Assembly: GCF_900142895.1 (NCBI RefSeq)
Contig: NZ_LT670847.1
Location: 1,922,001 to 1,986,000 of the forward strand
Length of the DNA stretch: 64,000 bases
Reading direction: 5' to 3'
Origin: Vreelandella subglaciescola
GTDB lineage: Bacteria; Pseudomonadota; Gammaproteobacteria; Pseudomonadales; Halomonadaceae
Part shown: one piece after another, positions 16,499-25,202 of the stretch
Layout: every line of letters starts with the position of its first letter
Position numbering within the stretch: the first letter of the stretch is position 1
Notes under the pieces: model-generated
What the model was told of the DNA's origin: nothing
The model's database searches: none
What the model saw: only the letters and a program-made list of their open reading frames with translations
Position numbers and translations under genes: made by a program

Positions 16499-18215
16499 CC
16501 CGCCTTATTCATCAGGACGCCGAACGAGCGTTTTACGTCCCGTGGTGACCGGGACCGACCGGCTTTTATGTCATACGGTCGCTGAGTAGCCGATTAGCAC
16601 ATAGCTTTATCGTATCAATGCCGTGATATTTATAACTGAAGTTCATTGGTTTCGAGTGACGGCGCAGCCGTGGTCGTCGGCCTCCATAGTGGCCGTTTTG
16701 TCTGCTGGAAAAGGCTGAGTAATGCGACGTGTCAGGTCAATGCCGTCAGCCGCGGCAACCCTTTCAGTAAAGATGGCCACCATTTATCGGCGGCATCGCC
16801 GAGGTGCACGGTGATGCGCCGGGCGTGCACTGTCAGCGTGGCGGCCACCTTAAGCACCTGCTCGCGCATCCGCTTCAGGCTCCAGCCCTGCCGGGTCTGT
16901 CGTTCCAACAGGCAACGCAGCCCGTGTAGCACCTGATAAGCGCAGAGAGTCAGCAGCAGGTTTACCTCGTTGCGGGCCATGACGTCCTGGACGGTGGAGA
17001 CACCGCGATCAGTCGAGGAGAGATGCAGGTCGAGCGCCGACTTCACCTCGCCCATGTGGGCTTCGGCGCTGCCGCGCTTGCGATAAAGCGCCAGGACCTT
17101 TTCCGGCGGCCAGTTGAACTTGCCGAGGTTGGTGACCAAAAAGAAGGCATGCAGCAGCAGATCATCGGGCCGCTCTTGTACCACCAGCACCACGCGCCGC
17201 GGCGCCGGCCAGGTACCGGCTTGGTACGCCAGGTCATGGCACCATTCCCGAGGTTGCTCGGGGGGCCGGCCGCGTGGCCGCTTCAGATGTGGCGCTGCCA
17301 GTGTCTGCAGGCCCGTATGACTGCGCAACCGGCCCAGATACTCGATGTCGCGATCTTCCAGCGCCTCAAGCGTGTCGTTGTCGGTGAAACCCGCGTCGAT
17401 GCGTACCTTGACCTTGGCCCCGGTGCTCTCGTTGAGTCGCCGCACCAGATGTGGGATCCAGGTATCGGCATTCTCGGCTGGGCCGGCGTTACCTTCACGC
17501 AGCAGACCGCCCACCATGTCGCCGGTCTCTGCCAGCGAGGCCACCAAAGGCGAGTAGATTCTGGCCCCGTAAAGTCCATGAAACGCCGAACCGCCCTGGT
17601 GGCCGTGGACGTCGATCGGCAAGCCGTCGATGTCCAGCGTCAGATGCTCGGGGCGTTCGCCGCCGTCCAGCGAGGTCAGTCGCCAGACCGCCAGCCGCAG
17701 CAGGCCCTCATGCACGGTATCGATATTGTCGTCGCGGCCCAGGCACGTCAGCAGCCGCGACAGCGTCGCTTGAGATGGCCGGTCCTGAGCCAACGGCGTT
17801 GTCCCGCGGGCATCACTGCAGGCTAGCTGCCAGAGCGGGTCACGGCGGAGCGTGTCGGTATCGCTGAGGTCGATCCAGCCCATCGAACGCTGCAGCACCA
17901 GGGTACGCAGCTGGCTGGCTAACGAGTGGCGGACGCGATCCGGGTCGCGATGATCGACCAGATGGTCGTCCAGCGCATCGATCATGCCGCTGTTGTCGAG
18001 GGCTTCACGCAACAGCAAAGCACCGCTGTCGCTGGTGGTGCGATGGCCGCTGAGCTCGACGCGGATGGACCCGTTGCATGACGGGGTCCAGGGGGATAGG
18101 CTTTCACCCATGGCGAGTGGTCCTCTTGAGTCAAGTTCGGTTAGGAACATATTGATTCTACAAGAGAAACTGCTCGCCATCTTCTTTTCTGTCTCAGCCC
18201 GGTGAATAAGGCGGG
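16499..18215 (-). mobile_element. IS1380-family insertion sequence, copy 2 (1717 bp)
   Basis: The ends cccgccttattcatc (16499) and ggtgaataaggcggg (to 18215) form the inverted repeat. A 5-bp target duplication, TTGAA, flanks it (16494-16498 and 18216-18220). It is inverted relative to copy 1 and equally long, and neighbouring bases outside the two copies differ, so these are two separate transposition events. Confidence 0.93.
16732..18111 (-). CDS. IS1380-family transposase (copy 2)
   Basis: An intact 459-residue transposase nearly identical to the one at 7887-9266, with the same start (ATG at 18111 after a GAGG ribosome site) and the same core motifs (LDIDGLPIDVHGHQGG, RIDAGFTDND, YRKRGSAEAHMGEVKSAL). 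Differences are limited to a few residues, such as SLDGG for SLNGG and GKFNWPP for GKFDWPP. The open frame upstream of 18111 reaches into IS end sequence and is unlikely to be used. Confidence 0.92.
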   Translation of the reverse strand: MGESLSPWTPSCNGSIRVELSGHRTTSDSGALLLREALDNSGMIDALDDHLVDHRDPDRVRHSLASQLRTLVLQRSMGWIDLSDTDTLRRDPLWQLACSDARGTTPLAQDRPSQATLSRLLTCLGRDDNIDTVHEGLLRLAVWRLTSLDGGERPEHLTLDIDGLPIDVHGHQGGSAFHGLYGARIYSPLVASLAETGDMVGGLLREGNAGPAENADTWIPHLVRRLNESTGAKVKVRIDAGFTDNDTLEALEDRDIEYLGRLRSHTGLQTLAAPHLKRPRGRPPEQPREWCHDLAYQAGTWPAPRRVVLVVQERPDDLLLHAFFLVTNLGKFNWPPEKVLALYRKRGSAEAHMGEVKSALDLHLSSTDRGVSTVQDVMARNEVNLLLTLCAYQVLHGLRCLLERQTRQGWSLKRMREQVLKVAATLTVHARRITVHLGDAADKWWPSLLKGLPRLTALT

Positions 18216-18533
18216 TTGAAACGAGCGCGATGAAGGAATCCAGTAATGCTGGGGCTGCCAATCGGTCGTTTTATTTATGTCATGGCCACCAGAGGCTGGT
18301 GGCCAGGTTTCGCCGTTTTCGCGTACAGACATTGCGTAAAAAACCCTAGTGGTTGGCAATGCCCGAAACGATGGACAAACTATCTGCCTTCTAACCAAAA
18401 GCTGGACAGTCCGCGCCGCCCACGGCGCCTAACCCCTTGAATAACGCCGCTTCTTCTCGTGTGATCAGCCTGCGACCAGCCACTGAAAACCGGACAGTGC
18501 GCACGCGCTCGGCCAATGATGGATCAAAAGGTT

Positions 18534-18944
18534 TTATCCTTGTTTTTTCCGGGGCCTTCCCCCTTTGAGGCCATTCGCTCTGGCTGCGTTGCTCTTGGCT
18601 GGGCTACGGCTTTTCCCGCCTGCCGCACCCAGCTGGCGAGCCATCCACGCCTTGGAGCCAAACTGCCCCTCCAGGAACGCTGGCACATAGAGGTCAGCAT
18701 CGAGTTGAGGCCAGCGTAGCCCGAGCCCAGAGGGCGATATTTCTATCTCGGACAAGGCATCCGGCGTCGCATCGGCGAGCCCTTCTACCAGGTGCGGGGG
18801 AAGCGCGAGCTCAAGCCCTGTGTGAAGGCTGACAATCACGCGGTTGTTACGGCGATTGTACCGAGCTGCCGTGGCGTGAGCGTGGCTGCGTTCGGCGGCC
18901 ATACGGGCTTCTGCCTGCTTGATGTCATCATCAGTCATAGCCAT
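18534..18944 (-). CDS. DUF2442-domain protein, possible antitoxin-type regulator
   Basis: The 136-residue product has a DUF2442 core (about 28-88: NRVIVSLHTGLELALPPHLV...IEISPSGLGLRWPQLDADLY) and a basic, Ala/Gly/Arg-rich tail (AARANGLKGGRPRKKQG) typical of this group. Such proteins are often encoded beside DUF4160 proteins in presumed toxin-antitoxin pairs, but no partner is present here. The ATG at 18944 is chosen because GGAG lies 8 nt upstream; the frame is open to 18965. It sits just outside the IS-rich zone. Confidence 0.7.
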   Translation of the reverse strand: MAMTDDDIKQAEARMAAERSHAHATAARYNRRNNRVIVSLHTGLELALPPHLVEGLADATPDALSEIEISPSGLGLRWPQLDADLYVPAFLEGQFGSKAWMARQLGAAGGKSRSPAKSNAARANGLKGGRPRKKQG

Positions 18945-19120
18945 GACTTTCTCTCCATTTGGCACATAACACTATGTTTAGCATAAACCCAAGCGGTTCG
19001 ATTACAGCTATCGCCAATATCTGACCTTTTCATCACAACGCTCCTCTCGGGCGCGCCATCACCCGTTCCCGCCCCTGTGCTAAACTAATCGCCCACTTTT
19101 GACCCTCGGCAGCGGCTTTT

Positions 19121-21319
19121 ATGGACGACGTGACGGCGATTCTCGATCAGCTCAATTCCGCCCAGCGTGAGGCGGTGAGCGCTCCCCAAGGCAACCTGCT
19201 GGTGCTCGCCGGCGCGGGCTCGGGCAAGACCCGGGTGCTGGTGCACCGCATTGCCTGGCTGATGCAGGCCGAGGGGTTGTCGCCCTACGCGCTGCTGGCG
19301 GTGACCTTTACCAACAAGGCCGCCAAGGAAATGCGCACGCGGCTGGAAGCGCTATTGGGGCTGTCGCTGCGCCACGTCTGGGTGGGCACCTTTCACTCCA
19401 TCGCCCACCGCCTGCTGCGCACTCACTGGCACGATGCGCGCCTGCCCCAGAATTTTCAGATTATCGACAGCGACGACCAGCTGCGGCTGGTCAAGCGCCT
19501 GCTCAAGGATTACAGCATCGACGCCGAGCGCTTTCCGCCGCGTCAGGTGCAGGGCTTTATCAGCGGCTGCAAGGAAGAAGGCCTGCGCCCCGCCCAGGTG
19601 GATACCGCCGGTGACGCCTACCTCGGCCAGCTGGTCGAGCTGTACCACTTCTACCAGCTGACCTGCGAACGCGGCGGGCTGGTGGATTTCGGCGAGCTGT
19701 TGCTCAGAAGCCTTGAGCTATTGCGCGACAACCCCGCGCTGCTTTCGCACTACCGCGAGCGCTTCGGCCACGTGATGGTGGACGAGTTTCAGGACACCAA
19801 CACCCTGCAGTACGCCTGGCTCAAGTTGATCACCGGCCAGCAAACACCGACCACCGTGGTGGGCGACGATGACCAGTCGATCTACGGCTGGCGCGGCGCC
19901 AAAGTGGAAAATATCGGCCGCTTCGAGGACGAATTCAATCAGGTCAAAACCGTACGGCTGGAGCAAAACTACCGCTCCACCAGCGCCATTCTGGACGCCG
20001 CCAACGCGCTGATCAGCCATAACAGCGAGCGCATGGGCAAGAACCTGTGGACCGACGGTGCCAAGGGCGAGCCGATCTCGGTGTATGCCGGTTTCAATGA
20101 TCTGGAAGAAGCACGCTTTATCGTCGATACGCTCAAGGAGCGCACCGCAGCGGGGCTCAACCGCCGCGACGTGGCGATTCTTTACCGCTCCAACGCGCAG
20201 TCGCGGCTGCTGGAAGAAACCCTGATTCGCCAGGGCGTGCCCTACCGCATTTACGGCGGCCACCGCTTCTACGAACGCCTTGAAATCAAGAACGCCCTGG
20301 CCTACCTGCGATTGCTGCTCAACCGCGACGACGACGCCTCGTTTGAGCGCGTGATCAACGTGCCCACTCGCGGCATCGGCACGCGCACGGTGGAAATCCT
20401 GCGCTTTCGCGCCCGCGATCAGAGCATCCCGCTGTGGCAGGCGCTGCACGACAGCGTCGCCGACGGCACGCTAAAAGGCCGCGCCGGCAACGCCGTGCAA
20501 ACGTTCGCCAACCTGATCGAACAGTTGGATAACGACGCCGCCGGGCTGTCGCTGCACGAAATTATCGAGCACGTTATCGCGCATACCGGACTGATCGAGC
20601 ACCACCAGAACGAGCGTGGCGAGAAAGGTCAGGCGCGGGTCGAAAACCTCGAAGAGCTGGTCAACGCCGCGCGCAACTTCACCCAGGGCGACGTGTTCGA
20701 CGCCCCCGAAGCCGGCGAAGGTCTGGTCGCGCTGGAAGCATTTTTATCCGAAGCGGCGCTAAACGCCGGCGACCACGAGGCCGCCGAGTTTGAAGACAGC
20801 GTGCAGCTGATGACGCTGCACTCGGCCAAGGGGCTGGAGTTTCCGCTGGTGTTTATCACCGGCGTGGAGGAAGGCCTGTTTCCGCACAAGATGTCGCTTG
20901 AGGAGTCCGGCCGGCTCGAAGAAGAGCGCCGGCTGGCCTACGTGGGCGTCACCCGGGCGATGCACAAGCTGTATTTGACCCACGCCGAAACCCGCCGCCT
21001 GCACGGCAAGGAAGTGTTCCCCCGGCCATCGCGGTTTCTGCGCGAGCTGCCGCCGGAGCTGCTGGAAGAAGTGCGCATGCGCGGGCAAATCTCCCGGCCG
21101 GTCACGGCGGCCCGCGGCGGGCTGACCCAGCAAAGCGTGGAAGGCGATGACGATTTACCCAGCCTGCACGTCGGCCAAGCCGTTGAGCATCCGGTCTTCG
21201 GCGAAGGAGTGATCCTTAACGCCGAAGGCGAAGGCGCCCGCGCCCGGGTGCAGGTCAGCTTCGAACACGAAGGCGCCAAATGGCTGGTGCTGGGGTTTGC
21301 TAAACTGATTCCGCTGTAG
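19121..21319 (+). CDS. uvrD: DNA helicase II
   Basis: A 732-residue superfamily 1A 3'-5' helicase that unwinds DNA in nucleotide excision and mismatch repair. Motifs are visible in order: LNSAQREAV (Q motif), [19 protein letters not shown] (Walker A), TFTNKAAKEM (Ia), VDEFQDTN (Walker B), [13 protein letters not shown] (III), LEQNYRS (IV), LMTLHSAKGLEFPLVFITG (V) and RRLAYVGVTRAM (VI). The C-terminus has the UvrD-specific tail ending AKWLVLGFAKLIPL. The length matches E. coli UvrD (720). Rep, its paralogue, is at 61551. No LexA box is evident by eye upstream. Confidence 0.95.
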   Translation: MDDVTAILDQLNSAQREAVSAPQGNLLVLAGAGSGKTRVLVHRIAWLMQAEGLSPYALLAVTFTNKAAKEMRTRLEALLGLSLRHVWVGTFHSIAHRLLRTHWHDARLPQNFQIIDSDDQLRLVKRLLKDYSIDAERFPPRQVQGFISGCKEEGLRPAQVDTAGDAYLGQLVELYHFYQLTCERGGLVDFGELLLRSLELLRDNPALLSHYRERFGHVMVDEFQDTNTLQYAWLKLITGQQTPTTVVGDDDQSIYGWRGAKVENIGRFEDEFNQVKTVRLEQNYRSTSAILDAANALISHNSERMGKNLWTDGAKGEPISVYAGFNDLEEARFIVDTLKERTAAGLNRRDVAILYRSNAQSRLLEETLIRQGVPYRIYGGHRFYERLEIKNALAYLRLLLNRDDDASFERVINVPTRGIGTRTVEILRFRARDQSIPLWQALHDSVADGTLKGRAGNAVQTFANLIEQLDNDAAGLSLHEIIEHVIAHTGLIEHHQNERGEKGQARVENLEELVNAARNFTQGDVFDAPEAGEGLVALEAFLSEAALNAGDHEAAEFEDSVQLMTLHSAKGLEFPLVFITGVEEGLFPHKMSLEESGRLEEERRLAYVGVTRAMHKLYLTHAETRRLHGKEVFPRPSRFLRELPPELLEEVRMRGQISRPVTAARGGLTQQSVEGDDDLPSLHVGQAVEHPVFGEGVILNAEGEGARARVQVSFEHEGAKWLVLGFAKLIPL

Positions 21320-21363
21320 CCGCACATTATCTTTTATCCATTAACAAGAATCGGAGTCTGTCC

Positions 21364-22473
21364 ATGACCCTGCCACGCCGCCACTTCCTCAAGCACACCC
21401 TGACCACCGCCGGCCTCGGCGCGGCCGGTGCCGCTGCCGTGCCGTTTATCTCCACCGCCAGCGCCGCTGACACCATCACCTGGGACATGGTCACCTCCTG
21501 GCCGAAAAACTTCCCGGCGCTGGGCACCGGTGCCAACGAGTTTGCTCGCCGGGTCGAGGCGCTTTCCAACGGTCGCATGCGCATCCGCGTACACGGCGCG
21601 GGCGAGCTGGTGCCAGCGATGGAAGTCTTTGACGCGGTATCCGCGGGCACCGCGCAGATGGGCCACTCGGCCTCTTACTACTGGCGCGGCAAGGTGCCGG
21701 CGGCGCAGTTTTTCACCGCCGTGCCCTTCGGCATGACCGCACAGGAAACCAACGCCTGGCTTTACTACGGCGGCGGCCAAAAGCTCTGGGACGAGATCTA
21801 CCGCGAGCACAACCTCAAGCCGTTTGCCGTGGGCAACACCACCACCCAGCCCGCCGGCTGGTTCAAGAAAGAGATCAACTCGCTCGACGATTTGCAGGGC
21901 CTGCAGCTGCGCCTGCCCGGCCTTGCCGGCGAGGCCATGAACCGTATCGGCGTGACCACGCGCAACATGCCCGGCAGCGAGATTTTCACCTCGATGCAAA
22001 CCGGCGCGCTGGACGCCGCCGACTGGGTCAGCCCGTACAACGATTTGGCCTTTGGCCTGCACGAAGTCGCCGACTACTACTACACCTCGGCGTGGAACGA
22101 GCCCAGCGCCACGCTGGAAGGCACCGTCAATCTGGAGGCGTGGAACGCGCTGCCCGACGACTTGAAAGCCGTAGTCAGCGAGGCCGCGCAGGCCTCCAAC
22201 CTGTCGATGATCAGCGAGTTCACCTTCCGCAATGCCCAGGCGCTGAAAGCGCTGGTCGACGAGCACGGCATCAAGCTGCGCGCCTTCCCCGACGACGTCA
22301 TGCAGGCGCTTTTCGAGGCGTCCAAAGAGGTGATTCAGGAGCAGGTGGACGACGATGCCGCCTCAAAGAAAGTCTACGAGTCCTATCGTGCGTTCCAGCA
22401 AACCGTACGCCCGGTCACCGATACCGGCGAGTTTGCCTACCTGAAAGCCCGCGACCAGATAACCAAAGCCTGA
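21364..22473 (+). CDS. TRAP transporter solute-binding protein, Tat-exported
   Basis: A 369-residue DctP-family periplasmic binding protein. The N-terminus MTLPRRHFLK followed by a hydrophobic stretch and ASA is a twin-arginine signal, cleaved near residue 35. The mature part has the family pattern ITWDMVTSWPKNFPALGTGA, the conserved substrate Arg region QGLQLRLPG, and SYYWRGK/AVPFGM segments typical of the TakP-like 2-oxoacid or aromatic/monocarboxylate subgroup. It should deliver an organic anion to a QM-type TRAP permease. No small or large membrane subunit is adjacent, so it is an orphan in this window. Confidence 0.88.
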   Translation: MTLPRRHFLKHTLTTAGLGAAGAAAVPFISTASAADTITWDMVTSWPKNFPALGTGANEFARRVEALSNGRMRIRVHGAGELVPAMEVFDAVSAGTAQMGHSASYYWRGKVPAAQFFTAVPFGMTAQETNAWLYYGGGQKLWDEIYREHNLKPFAVGNTTTQPAGWFKKEINSLDDLQGLQLRLPGLAGEAMNRIGVTTRNMPGSEIFTSMQTGALDAADWVSPYNDLAFGLHEVADYYYTSAWNEPSATLEGTVNLEAWNALPDDLKAVVSEAAQASNLSMISEFTFRNAQALKALVDEHGIKLRAFPDDVMQALFEASKEVIQEQVDDDAASKKVYESYRAFQQTVRPVTDTGEFAYLKARDQITKA

Positions 22474-22486
22474 TCGACGCGGCCGC

Positions 22487-22918
22487 TTAGCGCACCGCGC
22501 GAATGCGGCCATTATCGTCCAGCGCCACCCGCACGAAACACGCTTCGGTCACTTTCAGGCGCTCGTGGGGGTGAGCGTGGGGCGCACGCACCCAGACTTC
22601 CACGTCGATCCTGATCGAGCTGTGGCCAATGTGGCGCACCTGCGTGAACACACTGACCACCGAGCCGGCGCGTACTGGGCTTAAAAAGTCCATCGCCTCA
22701 ATGGCCACCGCCGCGGTGCGGCCGCCGGCCTCGCGCCCGGCGGCAAGCTCGGCGGCCTGATCCATCTGGCTGACCAGCCAGCCGCCGGGGATGTCGCCGT
22801 AAAGGTTGGTGTTCTGGCGCGTCGCGGGCAGTTTCAGCGTAAGCTGCCCGCCCGGCGCGGGGATCTCGTCCGCGCCGCCGGCGGCAGGCTGATTGTCGTC
22901 GTTTACTAAAAGAGTCAT
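22487..22918 (-). CDS. Acyl-CoA thioesterase, hotdog fold (YciA-like)
   Basis: The 143-residue protein has the hotdog thioesterase core: NTNLYGDIPGGWLVSQMDQA (with the catalytic Asp region), AVAIEAMDFLSPVRAGSVVS and HIGHSSIRIDVEVWVRA. YciA-type enzymes hydrolyse short to medium acyl-CoA esters in the cytoplasm. The ATG at 22918 has AGGA 5-8 nt upstream; the frame extends to 23005 but without a ribosome site. It is divergent from pstS across 101 bp. Confidence 0.85.
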   Translation of the reverse strand: MTLLVNDDNQPAAGGADEIPAPGGQLTLKLPATRQNTNLYGDIPGGWLVSQMDQAAELAAGREAGGRTAAVAIEAMDFLSPVRAGSVVSVFTQVRHIGHSSIRIDVEVWVRAPHAHPHERLKVTEACFVRVALDDNGRIRAVR

Positions 22919-23019
22919 TTTCCTGTCGCTTCTACCGGTTATTGTTGTGGGCCGCTGCTGCTCGGCTGCGCTGGATCGGGTCGCGCTGGCGCTGCAGTTA
23001 ATCACAGGAGGTTATCCGT

Positions 23020-23985
23020 TTGAACCGTTACGCTACGCCCCCGCGCCTGATAACGCGCCTTGCCGCTGTGGCCACCGCCCTGGCCGTCGCCCTGGTCATC
23101 ACCTTTGCCAGCACGCCGGCAGCGGCGAATACGGCGGCGGTCCGCGGCACCCTCGGCGCCGTGGGCTCAGACACCATGGCCGGGCTGATGCTGCGCTGGG
23201 GCGAGGCGCTGGCGCAGCGCTACCCCGACGTGACCCTGCAGTTTCAGGCCGGCGGCTCGGCCAACGCGGCCTCGGCGCTGATTGCCGGCACCGCGCGGCT
23301 GGGGCCAATGTCGCGCCCCATGACCCGCACGGAAAAACAGCGCTTTGCGCGCCGCTACGGCTATCCGCCGCTGGAGCTCAAGGTCGCACGGGATGCGCTG
23401 GTGGTCGTGGTTCACCGGCACAATCCGCTGCGCGTCCTGACCCGCCGCCAGCTGGACGCGATTTTTTCCACCACGCGCGAATGCGGCGCCGAGCGGCCTA
23501 TTTTACGCTGGCAGGCGCTTGAGGCCACGCGCGACTGGCCGTTTGGCCGCATTGCCCTTCACGGGCGCAATCTGGCGTCCGGCACCCATGCCCTGTTTCA
23601 GCGCCGCGCCCTGTGTGGCGGCGAGTTTCGGCGCGATATCAGCGAGCACCCCGGCTCTGCGGCCGTCGTCGCGGCGGTGGGTGAGTCGCCCGGGGCGATG
23701 GGCTACGCAGGCTATCATCACCTCAGCGCGGCGGTACGCGGCCTGAGCCTGTATAACGCTGCGGGCAAGGCCATTGCGCCGTCCCGCGCGGCGATTCAGC
23801 GCGGCGACTATCCGCTGTCCCGCAGCCTGTATCTCTACGTCAACGCCCCGCCAGACGCCGCATTGCCGCCGGCTGAACGGGCGCTGCTTGCGCTGATTTT
23901 CTCGCCCCGCGGCCAGCAGATTGCCCGGGCGGCAGGCTTTGTGGCCTTGCCCGAGCCCCAGCGCAAGGCACAAAATCGCTGGTGA
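23020..23985 (+). CDS. pstS: Phosphate ABC transporter substrate-binding protein, PstS family
   Basis: The 321-residue protein has a signal peptide (hydrophobic about 15-30, cleavage near AAAN) and the PstS phosphate-site pattern GAVGSDTMAGLMLRWGEA, then FQAGGSANAASALI, then LASGTHALFQRRALCGGEF. It binds inorganic phosphate in the periplasm for PstCAB. The TTG start at 23020 is supported by the strong site CAGGAGG 7 nt upstream. It heads the pst cluster, with a 107-bp gap before pstC. I see no convincing Pho box upstream of it, unlike at pstC and phoB. Confidence 0.88.
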   Translation: MNRYATPPRLITRLAAVATALAVALVITFASTPAAANTAAVRGTLGAVGSDTMAGLMLRWGEALAQRYPDVTLQFQAGGSANAASALIAGTARLGPMSRPMTRTEKQRFARRYGYPPLELKVARDALVVVVHRHNPLRVLTRRQLDAIFSTTRECGAERPILRWQALEATRDWPFGRIALHGRNLASGTHALFQRRALCGGEFRRDISEHPGSAAVVAAVGESPGAMGYAGYHHLSAAVRGLSLYNAAGKAIAPSRAAIQRGDYPLSRSLYLYVNAPPDAALPPAERALLALIFSPRGQQIARAAGFVALPEPQRKAQNRW

Positions 23986-24003
23986 ATGTCATCCGGACGT
24001 CAC
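23986..24003 (+). promoter_or_regulatory. Candidate Pho box upstream of pstC
   Basis: ATGTCAT (23986-23992), a 4-nt spacer, then ACGTCAC (23997-24003) fits the 7-4-7 layout of PhoB sites (CTGTCAT-N4-CTGTCAY), with one mismatch in the first half-site and two in the second. It begins right after the pstS stop and lies about 90 bp before the pstC start, so pstCAB-phoU may have its own phosphate-controlled promoter. Confidence 0.45.
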
Positions 24004-24045
24004 ACAGTGGCGCTATCCTATTCTGCTGCATGTTCCCCCATCGAC

Positions 24046-24089
24046 CGGCACCCGACCCATAACGGCACCCGACCCATAACGGCACCCGA
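24046..24089. repeat. 17-bp tandem repeat before pstC
   Basis: The unit cggcacccgacccataa is present 2.6 times without mismatch, ending 3 bp before the pstC ATG, in the place where a ribosome site would be expected. Slippage here would change the pstC leader. Confidence 0.8.
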
Positions 24090-24092
24090 AGC

Positions 24093-25202
24093 ATGACACC
24101 ACCCCGAAAGCTTCAAGGTACGCAGCCGCTGCGCCAGTTTCGCGATCGGCTGGCCACCACCGTGATTGTGGTGGGCGCCGTGGCCGTGCTGGCGGCGATT
24201 CTGGCCATCGGCGTGTTTCTCGTCTGGCAAAGTCTGCCGGTGCTTTTCATCCCGCTGGAAACCACCGTAGCCAAGCTCTCGGTGCTCGCCTGGGGCACGC
24301 TCAAGGCCGCGCTGGCGACGCTACTGTTTGCCATTCCCGTGGCGCTGTGTGCGGCGGTCTACACCGCCCTGTACCTGCCCGCCCGGTGGCGCCTGCGGAT
24401 CAAACCGGCGCTGGAAATGATGGAAGCCGTGCCCGGCGTGGTAGTGGGTTTCATCGCCGGGGTGATTCTGGCGCCCTGGGTGGGGCAGCATCTGGCCAGC
24501 GCGCTGGCGCTGCTGGTCTGGCCGCCGGCAAGCGCGTTGCTGGCGGGGCTTTTATGGCAGGCGTTGGCTCCCCAGCGGCTGCCCTTCAGCCAGGCGTGGC
24601 TGTGGCTGATTCCCTGGCTGCTGGCCATGGGCTGGCTGGCGCTATGGGCCGCGCCGCTGATCGAGCACCAGCTGCTGGGCGCTGATCTGCGCCATGTGCT
24701 GGAAACGCGGCTGGGCGTGGATTATGCCACCCGCAACGCGCTGATTGTGGGCATGGCCATGGGCTTCGCCGTGGTGCCGGGCATTTACGCGCTGGCCGAC
24801 GACGCCCTCGCGGAGGTGCCGGCCTCGCTGATGGAAGGCGCTCAGGCGCTGGGCGCCGACCGCTGGCAAACGCTCTGGCGCGTGGCCTTGCCCGCCGCCG
24901 GCCCGGGGATTTTTTCCGCGGTGCTGATCGGCGCCGGCCGCGCCGTGGGCGAAACCATGATCGTGCTGATGGCCAGCAGCAACGCCGCGCTGATCAGCGC
25001 CAACCCGCTTGAAGGCATGCGCACCATCGCCGCCGCGGTGGCCATCGAGCTACCCGAGGCAGCGCCCATGAGCGCCACTTATCATCTGCTGATTTTTGCC
25101 GCGCTGGTGCTGTTCCTGTTCACGTTTCTGGTCAATACGCTGGCCGAAGTGGTGCGTCTGCGGCTGCGAACCCGTCTGCAGCGGTTGGGAGGTGGCGTAT
25201 GA
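24093..25202 (+). CDS. pstC: Phosphate ABC transporter permease PstC
   Basis: The 369-residue inner-membrane permease has a first helix (TTVIVVGAVAVLAAILAIGVF) and five or more further helices. The ABC-permease EAA loop, EGAQALGADRWQTLWRVALP, contacts PstB. With PstA it forms the phosphate channel. Pseudomonas PstC proteins are much longer because of a periplasmic insertion; this one is close to the short E. coli form (319 aa). No clear ribosome site precedes the ATG, where the 17-bp repeats lie. The stop overlaps the pstA ATG by 4 bp. Confidence 0.88.
   Translation: MTPPRKLQGTQPLRQFRDRLATTVIVVGAVAVLAAILAIGVFLVWQSLPVLFIPLETTVAKLSVLAWGTLKAALATLLFAIPVALCAAVYTALYLPARWRLRIKPALEMMEAVPGVVVGFIAGVILAPWVGQHLASALALLVWPPASALLAGLLWQALAPQRLPFSQAWLWLIPWLLAMGWLALWAAPLIEHQLLGADLRHVLETRLGVDYATRNALIVGMAMGFAVVPGIYALADDALAEVPASLMEGAQALGADRWQTLWRVALPAAGPGIFSAVLIGAGRAVGETMIVLMASSNAALISANPLEGMRTIAAAVAIELPEAAPMSATYHLLIFAALVLFLFTFLVNTLAEVVRLRLRTRLQRLGGGV

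Larger units (their letters stand above)
16187..18460. repeat. Duplicated module, copy B, split by IS1380 copy 2
   Basis: Positions 16187-16498 and 18216-about 18460 match copy A (7297-7782 and 9505-9575), including the ggccaccag/ctggtggcc hairpin and the aaccaaaagctggacagt section near 18393. The IS entered copy B at ttgaa just after the small gene, but entered copy A about 185 bp further on. The 318 bp from 18216 to 18533 contain only this repeat and a second ctgaaaaccggacagt-like motif (18483-18498). Confidence 0.75.

Noticed and set aside
22919..23019. A Pho box upstream of pstS
   Set aside because: Only a single CTGTCG half-site could be found, without a second half at the right spacing.
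24046..24089. CRISPR-like repeats
   Set aside because: The units are tandem with no spacers. No spaced direct repeats of 25-40 bp were seen anywhere in the window.
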